A stretch of 64,000 nucleotides of DNA from an uncultured Coprococcus sp. (GTDB taxonomy: Bacteria > Bacillota > Clostridia > Lachnospirales > Lachnospiraceae). This document shows positions 1-8,759 of the stretch, piece after piece. The notes under the pieces were generated by a model. It did no database searches. It was not told the DNA's origin and saw only the letters and a program-made list of their open reading frames with translations. The stretch is from contig CAKQTZ010000013.1 in the NCBI GenBank assembly GCA_934277375.1, positions 1 to 64,000 of the forward strand, given 5' to 3'. How positions within the stretch are numbered: position 1 is the first letter of the stretch; every line of letters begins with the position of its first letter. A program made the position numbers and the translations under genes.

Positions 1-97
1 CCGACGTTCTTGAAATTCTTGTTTGGAATTTCAGGGTTGTCATGTTGTTAATTTTTCAAGGTTCTTTATGTTCTCGCTTCTCAGCGACAACTTCTAT
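1..97 (-). other. Probable rRNA operon 5' leader (16S gene lies off the left edge)
   Basis: Read on the minus strand, the sequence after the promoter at 98-126 contains the phrase GAACCTTGAAAA followed by an AT-rich stretch. I recognise this as typical of the spacer between the rRNA promoter and 16S rRNA in clostridia. No rRNA sequence itself is inside the window, so the identification rests on leader style plus the tandem promoters. No open frame here is convincing. Confidence 0.55.
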
Positions 98-126
98 ATA
101 CTATCACATTCATTTATCAATGTCAA
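98..126 (-). promoter_or_regulatory. Strong sigma-A promoter (downstream one of a tandem pair, probable rrn P2)
   Basis: On the minus strand TTGACA (121-126) and TAGTAT (98-103) are separated by exactly 17 bases. This is a near-consensus promoter directed out of the left end of the window. Confidence 0.7.
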
Positions 127-271
127 CAACTTTTTTCATCTTTTTTCAAGTCATTTCGTCAGCTCTTATGAACTGATTTCGTATCATAATCGGGAGATTA
201 CAAAGCGAATACGTCTCAAAATCAGATATTTTATAGATGTTTCTGACACCGTCTCACGCGACAGCTTTTAT

Positions 272-300
272 AAAATACCACCATCATTTGGCAAAGTCAA
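272..300 (-). promoter_or_regulatory. Second upstream promoter (probable rrn P1)
   Basis: Minus-strand TTGACT (295-300) and TATTTT (272-277) are 17 bases apart. It lies about 170 bases upstream of the first promoter and faces the same way. Tandem promoters with this spacing are usual for rRNA operons. The rest of 1-411 contains no gene that I can support. Confidence 0.6.
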
Positions 301-354
301 GCACTTTTTTGCTTATTTTGCCTTATTTTGAAATAAACTCGAACCGCAACACAT

Positions 355-408
355 CTTATTTATTTAACACACCTTATTTATTCACAAGATCTTATTTACA
401 TTTACCTC
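355..408. repeat. Three 18-bp AT-rich direct repeats
   Basis: Three consecutive units beginning CTTATTTA start at 355, 373 and 391. A looser fourth begins near 411 and runs into the stop codon of the zinc-ribbon gene. The units are similar rather than identical. They lie between that gene and the rRNA-type promoters, and no function can be assigned. Confidence 0.5.
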
Positions 409-411
409 AAC

Positions 412-918
412 TTACTTATATTTACCACATCCCATACATATTCTTGAAGATGTTTTATTCTTTGTTCCGCACTCCCTGCAATACCATCCTGAACTTGCAT
501 TGGACTGGGTTGTACTCGCAGCAGCCACCGCAGAAAGATTCATACGGCTCTCACTTCTGGTATTCTGGCTGTCATTGTTCTGGCCATACTGATTCGAATT
601 GTACTGATTCTGGCTGTTCTGATTGTGTTTGTACTGATTCTGGCTGTCATTTCTGTTATACGAAAGCACTGGTTCCTGCGTCTGCTGAACCGGCGCCCCC
701 ATGGAATATCCATTATCATTCATACTCTTCAGTATATTCTTGATATCAAGCACATTGTTGATAAGCTCTACAAATATGCCAAATCCATATATAACTACCA
801 GGCCTCCGCCCCATACAATCAATGAAATTCCTACATCGATTCCCAGCAGTATAAATCCTGCTATCACAACCCCTGCCAGCAATATCCATAACACTACCTT
901 TGAAATTCTTGTAAACAT
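412..918 (-). CDS. Small membrane protein with C-terminal zinc ribbon
   Basis: This is a 168-residue protein of unknown role. The N-terminal 60 residues form two hydrophobic membrane segments. A long Asn/Gln/Ser-rich linker follows (about residues 75-140), then a four-cysteine zinc ribbon at the very C-terminus (CRECGTKN...CMGCGKYK). I chose the ATG at 918 because GAGGAGG stands just upstream. A longer frame back to 993 would overlap the preceding gene and has no ribosome-binding site. It starts 5 bases after the stop of another zinc-ribbon membrane protein, so the two are probably cotranscribed and may act together. The linker is repetitive and low in complexity. The gene call is firm, the function open. 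Confidence 0.8.
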   Translation of the reverse strand: MFTRISKVVLWILLAGVVIAGFILLGIDVGISLIVWGGGLVVIYGFGIFVELINNVLDIKNILKSMNDNGYSMGAPVQQTQEPVLSYNRNDSQNQYKHNQNSQNQYNSNQYGQNNDSQNTRSESRMNLSAVAAASTTQSNASSGWYCRECGTKNKTSSRICMGCGKYK

Positions 919-923
919 ATCTC

Positions 924-1913
924 TTATTCCTCCTCTATCGTCGTATAATATTCTTCTTCCATATCTGGAGGAGTAAACGAGTCTCCTCCCCACCAGTATG
1001 TAATATCAAATGTTCCATCACCACTCGTTTCAAGTGAATCATAGCCATCATATCCATACAGTGCATATCGTGCCAGGTCTCCCATATCAAACCTTACATT
1101 TGTCACCTGTCCGCAGTTTATATGAACCTCATACCTTATAGTGTCAGCCTGACCTCTTGACGGTTCATCCCCAGCCAGTTCCATGATACTGACATAAAGA
1201 TCTGAGACAACACCTGTATCGTCCAGATATCCGTATACAACCGCACTGCCTGAGTATTTGTTCACCCCCTCTTCATACTCATCGTATGCTCCTTCCATTT
1301 CATGAATGTTGTCTGTGTCCTTTATCTGTTCATATATATCATAAAAAAATGATGTCAGATCAGAAGCTTTAACTCCTAGATAACCTTTTTGGCTCCATCC
1401 CATATAATCCCGATTACAGTATACCTCACCATTGGCCTTGCAATATGATTCATAACCATGCTCTATTTGTTGCGGATTTACTATTTCGTCAGGATTAAAG
1501 CAAATAGTTGAATAACCTCCGGTCATATATAACTCTTCACCATCACTTTCTATTTGAACACTATTCGAGTATGTACATGATCCAGAATAATTGTTTTCAC
1601 TTTCACTCACGTGTATCTGGCTGCCAATGTCTATCCTGCCCCCGAACGGTTTATCATTCTCCATGGCATCTTTCACCGCATCAACAGTCATTGCAATAAA
1701 CTCATTTTTTCGTTTCTCAGCCATCTTGTTATTCAATATTACTATAAAGATAAATGTGGCTACCAGAGCACAAATTCCGATAACCTTCATTTTGGCAGAT
1801 ACATGTATTCGTTTCTTTTTTTTACCTCCAGATTTCTCCTGTTCCTCCCCGCACACGGGACAAAACCGATCCTCGTCATTCAAATGACATCCGCAATTTG
1901 GACAGCTTTTCAT
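924..1913 (-). CDS. Zinc-ribbon membrane-anchored protein
   Basis: This is a 329-residue protein. It opens with a double CxxC zinc ribbon (CPNCGCHL...CPVCGEEQ, residues 4-22), then a lysine-rich stretch and one transmembrane helix (about 43-62). A roughly 260-residue, probably extracytoplasmic domain follows, rich in Asp, Glu and Tyr. The zinc-ribbon plus single-helix plus exported-domain layout is common in clostridia, usually without known function. I chose the ATG at 1913 because AGGAGGG lies 8 bases upstream; the open frame continues to 2000 without a better start. It is immediately followed by a second zinc-ribbon membrane protein. Confidence 0.8.
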   Translation of the reverse strand: MKSCPNCGCHLNDEDRFCPVCGEEQEKSGGKKKKRIHVSAKMKVIGICALVATFIFIVILNNKMAEKRKNEFIAMTVDAVKDAMENDKPFGGRIDIGSQIHVSESENNYSGSCTYSNSVQIESDGEELYMTGGYSTICFNPDEIVNPQQIEHGYESYCKANGEVYCNRDYMGWSQKGYLGVKASDLTSFFYDIYEQIKDTDNIHEMEGAYDEYEEGVNKYSGSAVVYGYLDDTGVVSDLYVSIMELAGDEPSRGQADTIRYEVHINCGQVTNVRFDMGDLARYALYGYDGYDSLETSGDGTFDITYWWGGDSFTPPDMEEEYYTTIEEE

Positions 1914-2085
1914 CAACCGCACCCTCCTATAATAATTTATCTCTGCAAATTCTGGATCAACCCTTTCTGCACTGCCAAGAATATCACATTTATTCCGCAT
2001 GTGAAGTCATTTGTACAATTTATCACTCATATGTACATATTGACTTCAATCGCCCCATTTTACAGCCAGATATCTCCGCATGAAT

Positions 2086-2128
2086 ATAAAAAGGCGATGG
2101 TAACATAACAGCATTTACCGTCGCCTTT
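2086..2128 (-). terminator. Intrinsic terminator downstream of radA
   Basis: A 14-bp stem with one mismatch (2090-2103 with 2115-2128) is followed on the minus strand by five T residues. It closes the radA transcript and separates it from the zinc-ribbon pair. Confidence 0.8.
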
Positions 2129-2154
2129 ACTATAATTTTTCTATTTTGATTATT

Positions 2155-3516
2155 CTATATATACTCCAGTGCCTGCTGAATATTTGCAACTCCGACCACC
2201 TTCATATCTCCCAGATCTTTCATCTTCTTCACATTGTCCAGATTCGACCTTGGTATTATGCAGATCTTAAATCCCATCTTCGCAGCCTCGCGCACTCTCT
2301 GCTCCGCACCTGACACTCCGCGCACCTCGCCCGAAAGTCCCATCTCGCCGAACATGACCATATCAGAAGGTATGGCACGGTTCTTAAAACTTGACACAAG
2401 GGCAAATACTATTCCCAGATCTGCCGACGGATCATCGAGTCTCATTCCTCCGGCTATGTTCACGTATGCGTCGCAGCCCGCCATCACTATGCCGCCTCTC
2501 TTCTCAAGAACAGCAAGCAGAAGATTTACTCTGTTGTAGTCGAGTCCCACACTTGTTCTTCTTGGCAGATTGAAGCTTGACTGGCACACCAGCGCCTGGA
2601 TCTCGAGCAGTATTGGTCTTGTTCCTTCCATTGTACATACGACCACAGATCCTGATGTGTCATCAGGTCTTCCATCCAGCATGAGCTGTGACGGATTCTT
2701 CACCTCCGCAAGACCGGTTCCCTTCATCTCAAACACACCTATCTCATTTGTCGAGCCAAATCTGTTCTTGACCGCGCGAAGGACTCTGAAGCCGGCATTG
2801 CGCTCACCTTCGAAATAGAGAACTGTATCCACCATATGTTCAAGGGTTCTTGGTCCTGCTACGGTTCCCTCCTTGGTAACATGTCCTACTATGAATATGG
2901 CGATACCTGTCTGCTTTGCCATCCTCATGAGTCTGGCAGTTACCTCCTTCACCTGAGACACACTTCCCGGCGCGGACTCCACATCATCCGTAACTATGGT
3001 CTGTATGGAATCGATAACTATCACTTTTGGAGTATCCTTCTTGACATACTCCTCCACATCCTCGAGATTGTTGACACAGAGAAGCAGCATATCTTTTGTA
3101 AAACTTCCGATACGCTCTGCCCTCATCTTTATCTGTGAAAGTGATTCCTCGCCTGACACATAAAGTATCTTCTGTCCCATCTCCGACATATTCCTGCACA
3201 TCTGCAGCAATATAGTGGATTTTCCTATTCCCGGATCCCCTCCGACAAGCACGAGTGATCCGCTCACTATTCCTCCGCCTAATACTCTGTTTAATTCGCC
3301 TATTCCTGTGGTGAAACGTGTCTCGTCGGTGGTCTCCACCTCCAAAATGCTTGTAGGCGCCACGACAGCCCTTCTACCGGACTGGCTCTTGGCGCCTACT
3401 GTCACTTTCTCCTCGCAAAATGAATTCCACGCTTTACAGCCGGGACACTGTCCCATCCATTTTGTCGATTCAAATCCACATTCCTGGCAAAAAAACACTT
3501 GTTTTCCTTTTGCCAT
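2155..3516 (-). CDS. radA: DNA repair protein RadA
   Basis: RadA is a RecA-like ATPase that drives branch migration in recombinational repair. The 453 residues show all family marks. An N-terminal C4 zinc finger has cysteines at 10, 13, 24 and 27. A Walker A motif GGDPGIGKST lies at about 92-101, and the RadA-specific KNRFG motif is near residue 250. A C-terminal Lon-like domain follows. The length is normal for the family. The ATG at 3516 has AGGAGA upstream. A terminator follows the gene. In many Firmicutes radA lies near clpC, and that neighbourhood is kept here with one small gene in between. Confidence 0.96.
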   Translation of the reverse strand: MAKGKQVFFCQECGFESTKWMGQCPGCKAWNSFCEEKVTVGAKSQSGRRAVVAPTSILEVETTDETRFTTGIGELNRVLGGGIVSGSLVLVGGDPGIGKSTILLQMCRNMSEMGQKILYVSGEESLSQIKMRAERIGSFTKDMLLLCVNNLEDVEEYVKKDTPKVIVIDSIQTIVTDDVESAPGSVSQVKEVTARLMRMAKQTGIAIFIVGHVTKEGTVAGPRTLEHMVDTVLYFEGERNAGFRVLRAVKNRFGSTNEIGVFEMKGTGLAEVKNPSQLMLDGRPDDTSGSVVVCTMEGTRPILLEIQALVCQSSFNLPRRTSVGLDYNRVNLLLAVLEKRGGIVMAGCDAYVNIAGGMRLDDPSADLGIVFALVSSFKNRAIPSDMVMFGEMGLSGEVRGVSGAEQRVREAAKMGFKICIIPRSNLDNVKKMKDLGDMKVVGVANIQQALEYI

Positions 3517-3591
3517 ATATATTCTCCTGTGAAATTCTCATTATAACCTAATATATCAGCTGATCTGCCAGCCGTTTATTCCAAACCTGAC

Positions 3592-4008
3592 TTAGTCAAA
3601 TGCTCTCTTCACATCAACCTTGACCGGTCTGCCCTCTTCAAGATCTACGCTTATGCTCATCTTGCCACCGAGGTTAGTCTTGTTCTTGCCAACATATACA
3701 TCGTCTACGTGAACCTTGTACTCTGTCTCAGGCTCAAGCTCAAGTGTGATGGACGCATTCTCTGGTCCTTCCACAACAAATGTCACATCATTCTCATCAG
3801 CCTTAAAACCGTGTACTGCGGTTCCTGGCACTGACTCGTATACGAACATTCCGTTCTTCTCAAGCTTTGTGATCTCATTGAAAGTCTTTATCTTATATAT
3901 ATCTCCCTGAAACTCAAAACCGTCCTTCTTGGTCTTTGCTCCAAGCTCATAATTACCAAATTCTAATGTATCCCCCTGTGTATTTATCAATTCGTTTACT
4001 ACCGCCAC
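3592..4008 (-). CDS. Conserved small protein of unknown function (138 aa)
   Basis: This soluble, acidic protein has no signal peptide or membrane segment. The sequence alternates short beta-rich stretches with charged turns and ends in a segment resembling a small all-beta domain (about 80-138). I do not recognise a catalytic motif. The start at 4008 is preceded by a GGAGG-like element (complement of TCCTCCTG). It lies between clpC and radA in the same direction, and no terminator is obvious on either side, so it may be cotranscribed with one of them. Confidence 0.75.
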   Translation of the reverse strand: MAVVNELINTQGDTLEFGNYELGAKTKKDGFEFQGDIYKIKTFNEITKLEKNGMFVYESVPGTAVHGFKADENDVTFVVEGPENASITLELEPETEYKVHVDDVYVGKNKTNLGGKMSISVDLEEGRPVKVDVKRAFD

Positions 4009-4240
4009 TTCTTTATCCTCCTGTTGTTTTTGTATAATCTGGCTCTATCGCAATAATATCCTGATATATATCAATATTCTCTGTATACTATCCGTTAGTG
4101 ATTCTCATTATACAGTAATGCATCCTTTTTTTCTACAAAATTATGCATTTTCACCAATATTTCATATTAATTTCTACTGCTTAGTTTTACAGTCAATATC
4201 TCTGTATATCATGACCATATCACAAATATCTAATCTTATA

Positions 4241-6724
4241 TCACTTCTCCGTCTTTTGTTTTGCTGTAAGTGATATTTTCTCAGTGATTTTGCCGTCATT
4301 TTCTTTCTTTTTCTTCGTCGACACTGTAACCATATCACCTTTTTTGACGTCTCCTCTGAGTATAGCCTCCGCAAGCTCATCCTCCACATAGGTCTGGATA
4401 GCTCTCTTGAGAGGTCTTGCTCCGTACTTCTTGTCATATCCCTTTTCAAAGACATATTTCTTTGCGTGATCTGTAAATTTCAGTTCTATATCCATCTGGG
4501 TCTGTACACGGTTCTTGAGCTCCTTGAGCATAAGTCCGGTTATCGACTTCACATTCTCCTCACTTAAGGCATGGAACACGATTATGTCATCTATTCTGTT
4601 CAGGAACTCAGGCTTGAAGGTTCTCTTAAGCTCATCCATGACATTGCTCTTCATCTTCTCATGTTCCTTTGTCTCGTCAACCACTGTGACAAATCCAAGC
4701 TGCTTAGGGTCCACTATTCCCTGGGCACCTGTATTGGAGGTCATGATTATGATAGTGTTCTTGAAATCAACCTTTCTTCCCTGGGAATCTGTTATATGTC
4801 CATCATCAAGCACCTGAAGGAGAATATTGAACACATCACTGTGGGCTTTCTCTATCTCATCGAACAGTACCACCGAATATGGATTGGTCCTGACCTTCTC
4901 GCTGAGCTGTCCGCCCTCCTCAAATCCTACATAACCAGGAGGCGAACCTATCATCTTAGACACGCTGTGTTTCTCCATATACTCTGACATATCAACTCTT
5001 ATCAACGCATCTTCACTGCCAAATACCACATCAGCCAAAGCTTTCGACAGTTCAGTTTTGCCGACACCTGTAGGGCCAAGAAACAGGAATGATCCCATCG
5101 GCCTCTTCGGATCCTTCAGCCCGACTCTGCTTCTCTTGATGGCGCGGGCAACCGCTGTCACTGCCTCGTCCTGACCGACTACGCGCTTGTGAAGCTCTGT
5201 CTCAAGTCTTTCGAGTCTGTGTGATTCTTTCTCTGTCAGCCTGCTTACTGGAATCTTTGTCCATACTGATACAACGTCCGCAATATCGTTCTCATTTACA
5301 AGCAGTTCTTTATGTGCCGCCGAATTCCTTCTTGTCTTCTTCTTCACAAGATCTTTCTGTCTGCCACTCACCTCTGCAGCAGCCTCTATATCGCCTGCTA
5401 TAAGTGCTTTTTCCAGGTCTGCATCAAGTGTCTCCATCTCAGCATCCAGAGCCTTTCCTGCACTGGCATGACGCTCTGAGCCTGAAAAGCCCAGTCTGCG
5501 CCTTGAACACGCCTCATCCATGAGATCTATCGCCTTATCCGGCAGAAATCTGTCTGTTATATATCTCACGGACAGATCAACCGCTGCCTCTACAGCTTCA
5601 TCACTTATAGTTACATTGTGATGCTGTTCATAGCACGGTCTTAACCCTTCAAGGATCTCAATAGCTTCTTCACGTGTAGGTTCATCGACATATACCGGCT
5701 GGAATCTTCTCTCAAGTGCTGCATCTTTCTCAATATACTTCCTGTACTCACTCTGTGTCGTAGCACCTATCATCTGGATCTCTCCCCTAGAGAGTGATGG
5801 CTTAAGTATATTCGATGCGTCTATGGCACCTTCAGCGCCACCTGCTCCTATCAGGGTATGCAGCTCATCTACAAAAAGAATGATATTGCCATCGGCTCTG
5901 ACCTCATCGATAACCTTCTTTATCCTGTCCTCGAATTCTCCTCTGTACTTTGAGCCGGCAACCATGCTGGACAGGTCAAGTGACAGAAGCCTTTTACCCT
6001 TAACAGTATCTGGCACTTCTCCATGTGATATAAGATATGCTATCCCCTCCACAACGGCCGTCTTACCAACTCCAGGCTCACCGACCATACACGGATTGTT
6101 CTTCATTCGCCTGCTCAGGATCTGCATAACCCGTTCTATCTCTTTGGTTCTTCCGACAACAGGATCCATGTTACCCATATGGGCTTCCATGGTGAGATCA
6201 CGTGAATACTGATTCAGGGTAGGAGTAGATGTTTTATTCTTACCCTTTGACTTTTTAAGCGCTGCATACTCTCTTTTTGCAGTATTTGCATCGCTGCCAC
6301 ACGCCATGAGTATGTCTGTATATACCTTCTGTATGTTCACATTTTCCGAAGCCATCAACTTTACAGCTACGCAATCCATGACTTTGATAAGTGCCAGAAG
6401 GATATGCTCTGTTCCAACCTCCTGGGAACCCAGTCTCTTTGCCTCATATTGTGAATCATCCAATATCTTTCTTGCACTCTTTGTATATTTGTCCCGTTCT
6501 CCCGTGACTACGCCTCCCGGCTCCAATGTGTACTTGAGTGCATCTATTATCTTGGCTATATCAAGCCCATTCTCGTTCAGAATACTGTATGCGGTCGTGT
6601 CTGAAACTGATGCAAGCGCAACTATGAGATGCTCGCTTCCTACAAAGTTCTGTCCAAGCTTTCTGGCAACTCTGTTTGCCTCCTTTATCACAATCTCAGA
6701 TTCCGTACTATATGGTATGTTCAT
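4241..6724 (-). CDS. clpC: ClpC-type AAA+ unfoldase of the Clp protease
   Basis: ClpC unfolds proteins and feeds them to ClpP. The 827-residue protein carries the double N-terminal Clp repeat (1-150), AAA module 1 with Walker A GEPGVGKT (about 215), a short UVR-like middle segment (about 425-455), AAA module 2 with GPTGVGKT (about 545) and the C-terminal ClpB/D2-small domain. It ends in a lysine-rich tail. The start has a perfect GAGGTGAT site. The usual class-III partners ctsR, mcsA and mcsB are not next to it here. I see no CtsR-type heptad repeats in its short upstream region, so control may differ from Bacillus. Confidence 0.95.
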   Translation of the reverse strand: MNIPYSTESEIVIKEANRVARKLGQNFVGSEHLIVALASVSDTTAYSILNENGLDIAKIIDALKYTLEPGGVVTGERDKYTKSARKILDDSQYEAKRLGSQEVGTEHILLALIKVMDCVAVKLMASENVNIQKVYTDILMACGSDANTAKREYAALKKSKGKNKTSTPTLNQYSRDLTMEAHMGNMDPVVGRTKEIERVMQILSRRMKNNPCMVGEPGVGKTAVVEGIAYLISHGEVPDTVKGKRLLSLDLSSMVAGSKYRGEFEDRIKKVIDEVRADGNIILFVDELHTLIGAGGAEGAIDASNILKPSLSRGEIQMIGATTQSEYRKYIEKDAALERRFQPVYVDEPTREEAIEILEGLRPCYEQHHNVTISDEAVEAAVDLSVRYITDRFLPDKAIDLMDEACSRRRLGFSGSERHASAGKALDAEMETLDADLEKALIAGDIEAAAEVSGRQKDLVKKKTRRNSAAHKELLVNENDIADVVSVWTKIPVSRLTEKESHRLERLETELHKRVVGQDEAVTAVARAIKRSRVGLKDPKRPMGSFLFLGPTGVGKTELSKALADVVFGSEDALIRVDMSEYMEKHSVSKMIGSPPGYVGFEEGGQLSEKVRTNPYSVVLFDEIEKAHSDVFNILLQVLDDGHITDSQGRKVDFKNTIIIMTSNTGAQGIVDPKQLGFVTVVDETKEHEKMKSNVMDELKRTFKPEFLNRIDDIIVFHALSEENVKSITGLMLKELKNRVQTQMDIELKFTDHAKKYVFEKGYDKKYGARPLKRAIQTYVEDELAEAILRGDVKKGDMVTVSTKKKKENDGKITEKISLTAKQKTEK

Positions 6725-6765
6725 ACAATCACCTCAAATCTATATATTCTAGCAATATACGCCTC

Positions 6766-6794
6766 AGTATAGCATATATATGTGCAGAATACAA
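6766..6794 (-). promoter_or_regulatory. Promoter of clpC
   Basis: On the minus strand TTGTAT (6789-6794) and TATACT (6766-6771) are 17 bases apart, about 40 bases upstream of the clpC start. The -35 box abuts the terminator that ends the pur operon. Confidence 0.55.
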
Positions 6795-6827
6795 AAGAGG
6801 TTTTGGGTTAGTTTCCCAAAACCTCTT
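6791..6827 (-). terminator. Terminator of the purMND operon
   Basis: A perfect 13-bp stem (6795-6807 with 6815-6827) and a 7-base loop are followed by a short T run on the minus strand, directly after purD. Confidence 0.8.
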
Positions 6828-6850
6828 CTGTAAATTAACAACTTGTATCC

Positions 6851-8122
6851 CTACTGTTCGTCAATAGCTTTACCTATATCATGTCTCATATACTTGTTGT
6901 CAAATGTAATCCACTCTGTCGCAGCATATGCATTTGCACGTGCCTCGAAGAGATCCTTGCCCTTCGCTGTCACACCAAGTACACGTCCGCCATTCGTCAC
7001 GATCTGATCACCGTCGAACTTTGTTCCTGCATGGAAGACAAAGTAATCGTCCTTGCCATCAAACTTCTCAAGACCACTTATAGGATACCCCTTCTTATAT
7101 GACACTGGATATCCATCAGATGCAAGGACTACACATACCGCTGCATTGTCCTCGAACTGAAGATCGACTTTGTCTAGTGTTCCGTCGATACATGCCTCCA
7201 TGACATCGATGATATCATTCTTCATACGTGGAAGAACTACCTGAGCCTCAGGATCGCCAAATCTTGCATTGTACTCAAGAACCTTAACACCGTTTGGTGT
7301 CATCATAAGTCCGCAGAACAGAACTCCCTTGAATTCTCTTCCCTCAGCCTTCATGGCCGCCATAGTTGGCTTGTAGATGTTCTCCATGCAATACTCATCT
7401 ATCTCTTTTGTATAGAAAGGACTTGGTGAGAATGTTCCCATACCGCCTGTGTTGAGGCCCTGATCTCCATCCTTTGCTCTCTTGTGATCCTGTGCTGATG
7501 TCATAGGCTTTATGGTTGTTCCATCACAGAAGCAGAGAACTGATACCTCACGGCCTGTCATGAACTCCTCTATAACCATAGTGTTACCCGCTGAACCAAA
7601 GTGCTTGTCAAGCATGATCTCCTTGACGCCTGCCTTTGCCTCCTCAAGGTCATTACATATGAGAACGCCCTTGCCAAGTGCAAGTCCGTCAGCCTTTAAT
7701 ACTATAGGGAATGTAGCTGTCTCAAGATACTTGAGCGCTGAATCAGCATCTGTAAAATTCTCATAAGCTGCCGTAGGTATGCCATATTTCTTCATGAGAT
7801 CCTTGGAGAACGCCTTTGATCCCTCTATGATCGCAGCATTTGCACGAGGTCCGAATGCTCTGATACCGGCTGCCTCAAATGCATCGACTGCACCTGCAAC
7901 AAGCGGGTCATCCGGTGCTACAACTACCAGATCAACTTCCTTATCCTTTGCAAATGCAACCAGCTTGTCGAAATCCATAACACCTATATCAACGCACTCT
8001 GCAAGTGCTGCAATACCTGCGTTCCCAGGTGCACAATATATCTTGGATACTTTATCACTCTTTGAAATACTTGTAACTATAGCATGCTCTCTTCCGCCGC
8101 TTCCTACTACCAATACTTTCAT
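6851..8122 (-). CDS. purD: Phosphoribosylamine-glycine ligase
   Basis: PurD (GARS) joins phosphoribosylamine and glycine with ATP in step 2 of de novo purine synthesis. The 423-residue protein begins MKVLVVGSGGREHAI, the standard N-terminal nucleotide-fold signature. It continues with an ATP-grasp domain (about 105-325; LKADGLALGKGV, EEFMTGREVS, EYNARFGDPE) and the C-terminal GARS domain. ATG at 8122 has GGAGG 6 bases upstream. It is the last gene of purM-purN-purD, 10 bases after purN, and is followed by a terminator. Confidence 0.97.
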   Translation of the reverse strand: MKVLVVGSGGREHAIVTSISKSDKVSKIYCAPGNAGIAALAECVDIGVMDFDKLVAFAKDKEVDLVVVAPDDPLVAGAVDAFEAAGIRAFGPRANAAIIEGSKAFSKDLMKKYGIPTAAYENFTDADSALKYLETATFPIVLKADGLALGKGVLICNDLEEAKAGVKEIMLDKHFGSAGNTMVIEEFMTGREVSVLCFCDGTTIKPMTSAQDHKRAKDGDQGLNTGGMGTFSPSPFYTKEIDEYCMENIYKPTMAAMKAEGREFKGVLFCGLMMTPNGVKVLEYNARFGDPEAQVVLPRMKNDIIDVMEACIDGTLDKVDLQFEDNAAVCVVLASDGYPVSYKKGYPISGLEKFDGKDDYFVFHAGTKFDGDQIVTNGGRVLGVTAKGKDLFEARANAYAATEWITFDNKYMRHDIGKAIDEQ

Positions 8123-8132
8123 GATATTCCTC

Positions 8133-8759
8133 CTAATCTTCTACAACTGCAATTCCATCTTCAACATGTACTTTGCCGTGTGCGATCTTGTCTATGACCG
8201 CAGGCAGGAGCTTCCACTCAGCCTGTTCCATCACACGCTGCTGCAGAGCTTTCGGTGTATCACCATTCTGTACTGCAACCGCCTTTTGCATGATGATCGG
8301 ACCTGTGTCAGTGCCCTTATCGACAAAATGAACCGTAGCACCCACTACCTTGACACCTCTTGCAAGGGCTGCCTCATGAACCTTGAGTCCATAGTAGCCT
8401 GTTCCGCAGAATGCAGGTATGAGTGATGGGTGTATGTTGACTATCTTGTTCGGATATGCATCTATCACTATCTCAGGTATGACCACAAGATATCCTGCGA
8501 GGACTATGAGATCCGCATCGGTCTCCTGAAGCTTTGCAAGAAGTACCTCGTTGAACTGGGCTCTGTCCTCATAATCCTTAGGACTTACGACCTCCGCTGC
8601 TATCCCTGCCTTCTTCGCCCTCTCAAGAGCAAATGCATTCCTGTTGTTGCTTATGACCGCAACTATCTCTGTATCTGTTATGACTTTATTATCTATGGCA
8701 TCTATGATGGCCCGAAGATTGGTTCCGCCTCCTGATACCAGAACTGCAACCTTTAGCAT
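8133..8759 (-). CDS. purN: Phosphoribosylglycinamide formyltransferase
   Basis: PurN transfers a formyl group from 10-formyl-tetrahydrofolate to GAR, step 3 of purine synthesis. The 208 residues include the N-terminal VLVSGGGTNLRAIIDA loop, the catalytic NIHPSLIPAF segment (Asn/His), and the HFVDKGTDTGPII segment with the catalytic Asp. The length is normal. Its ATG overlaps the purM stop by 7 bases (ATGCTAA), which suggests translational coupling. The order purM-purN-purD is a partial pur operon; other pur genes, including purE at 19.4-19.9 kb, are elsewhere. Confidence 0.97.
   Translation of the reverse strand: MLKVAVLVSGGGTNLRAIIDAIDNKVITDTEIVAVISNNRNAFALERAKKAGIAAEVVSPKDYEDRAQFNEVLLAKLQETDADLIVLAGYLVVIPEIVIDAYPNKIVNIHPSLIPAFCGTGYYGLKVHEAALARGVKVVGATVHFVDKGTDTGPIIMQKAVAVQNGDTPKALQQRVMEQAEWKLLPAVIDKIAHGKVHVEDGIAVVED

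Noticed and set aside
4174..4455. 93-residue basic frame at the 3' end of clpC
   Set aside because: It overlaps conserved ClpC coding sequence in another frame and has no support.
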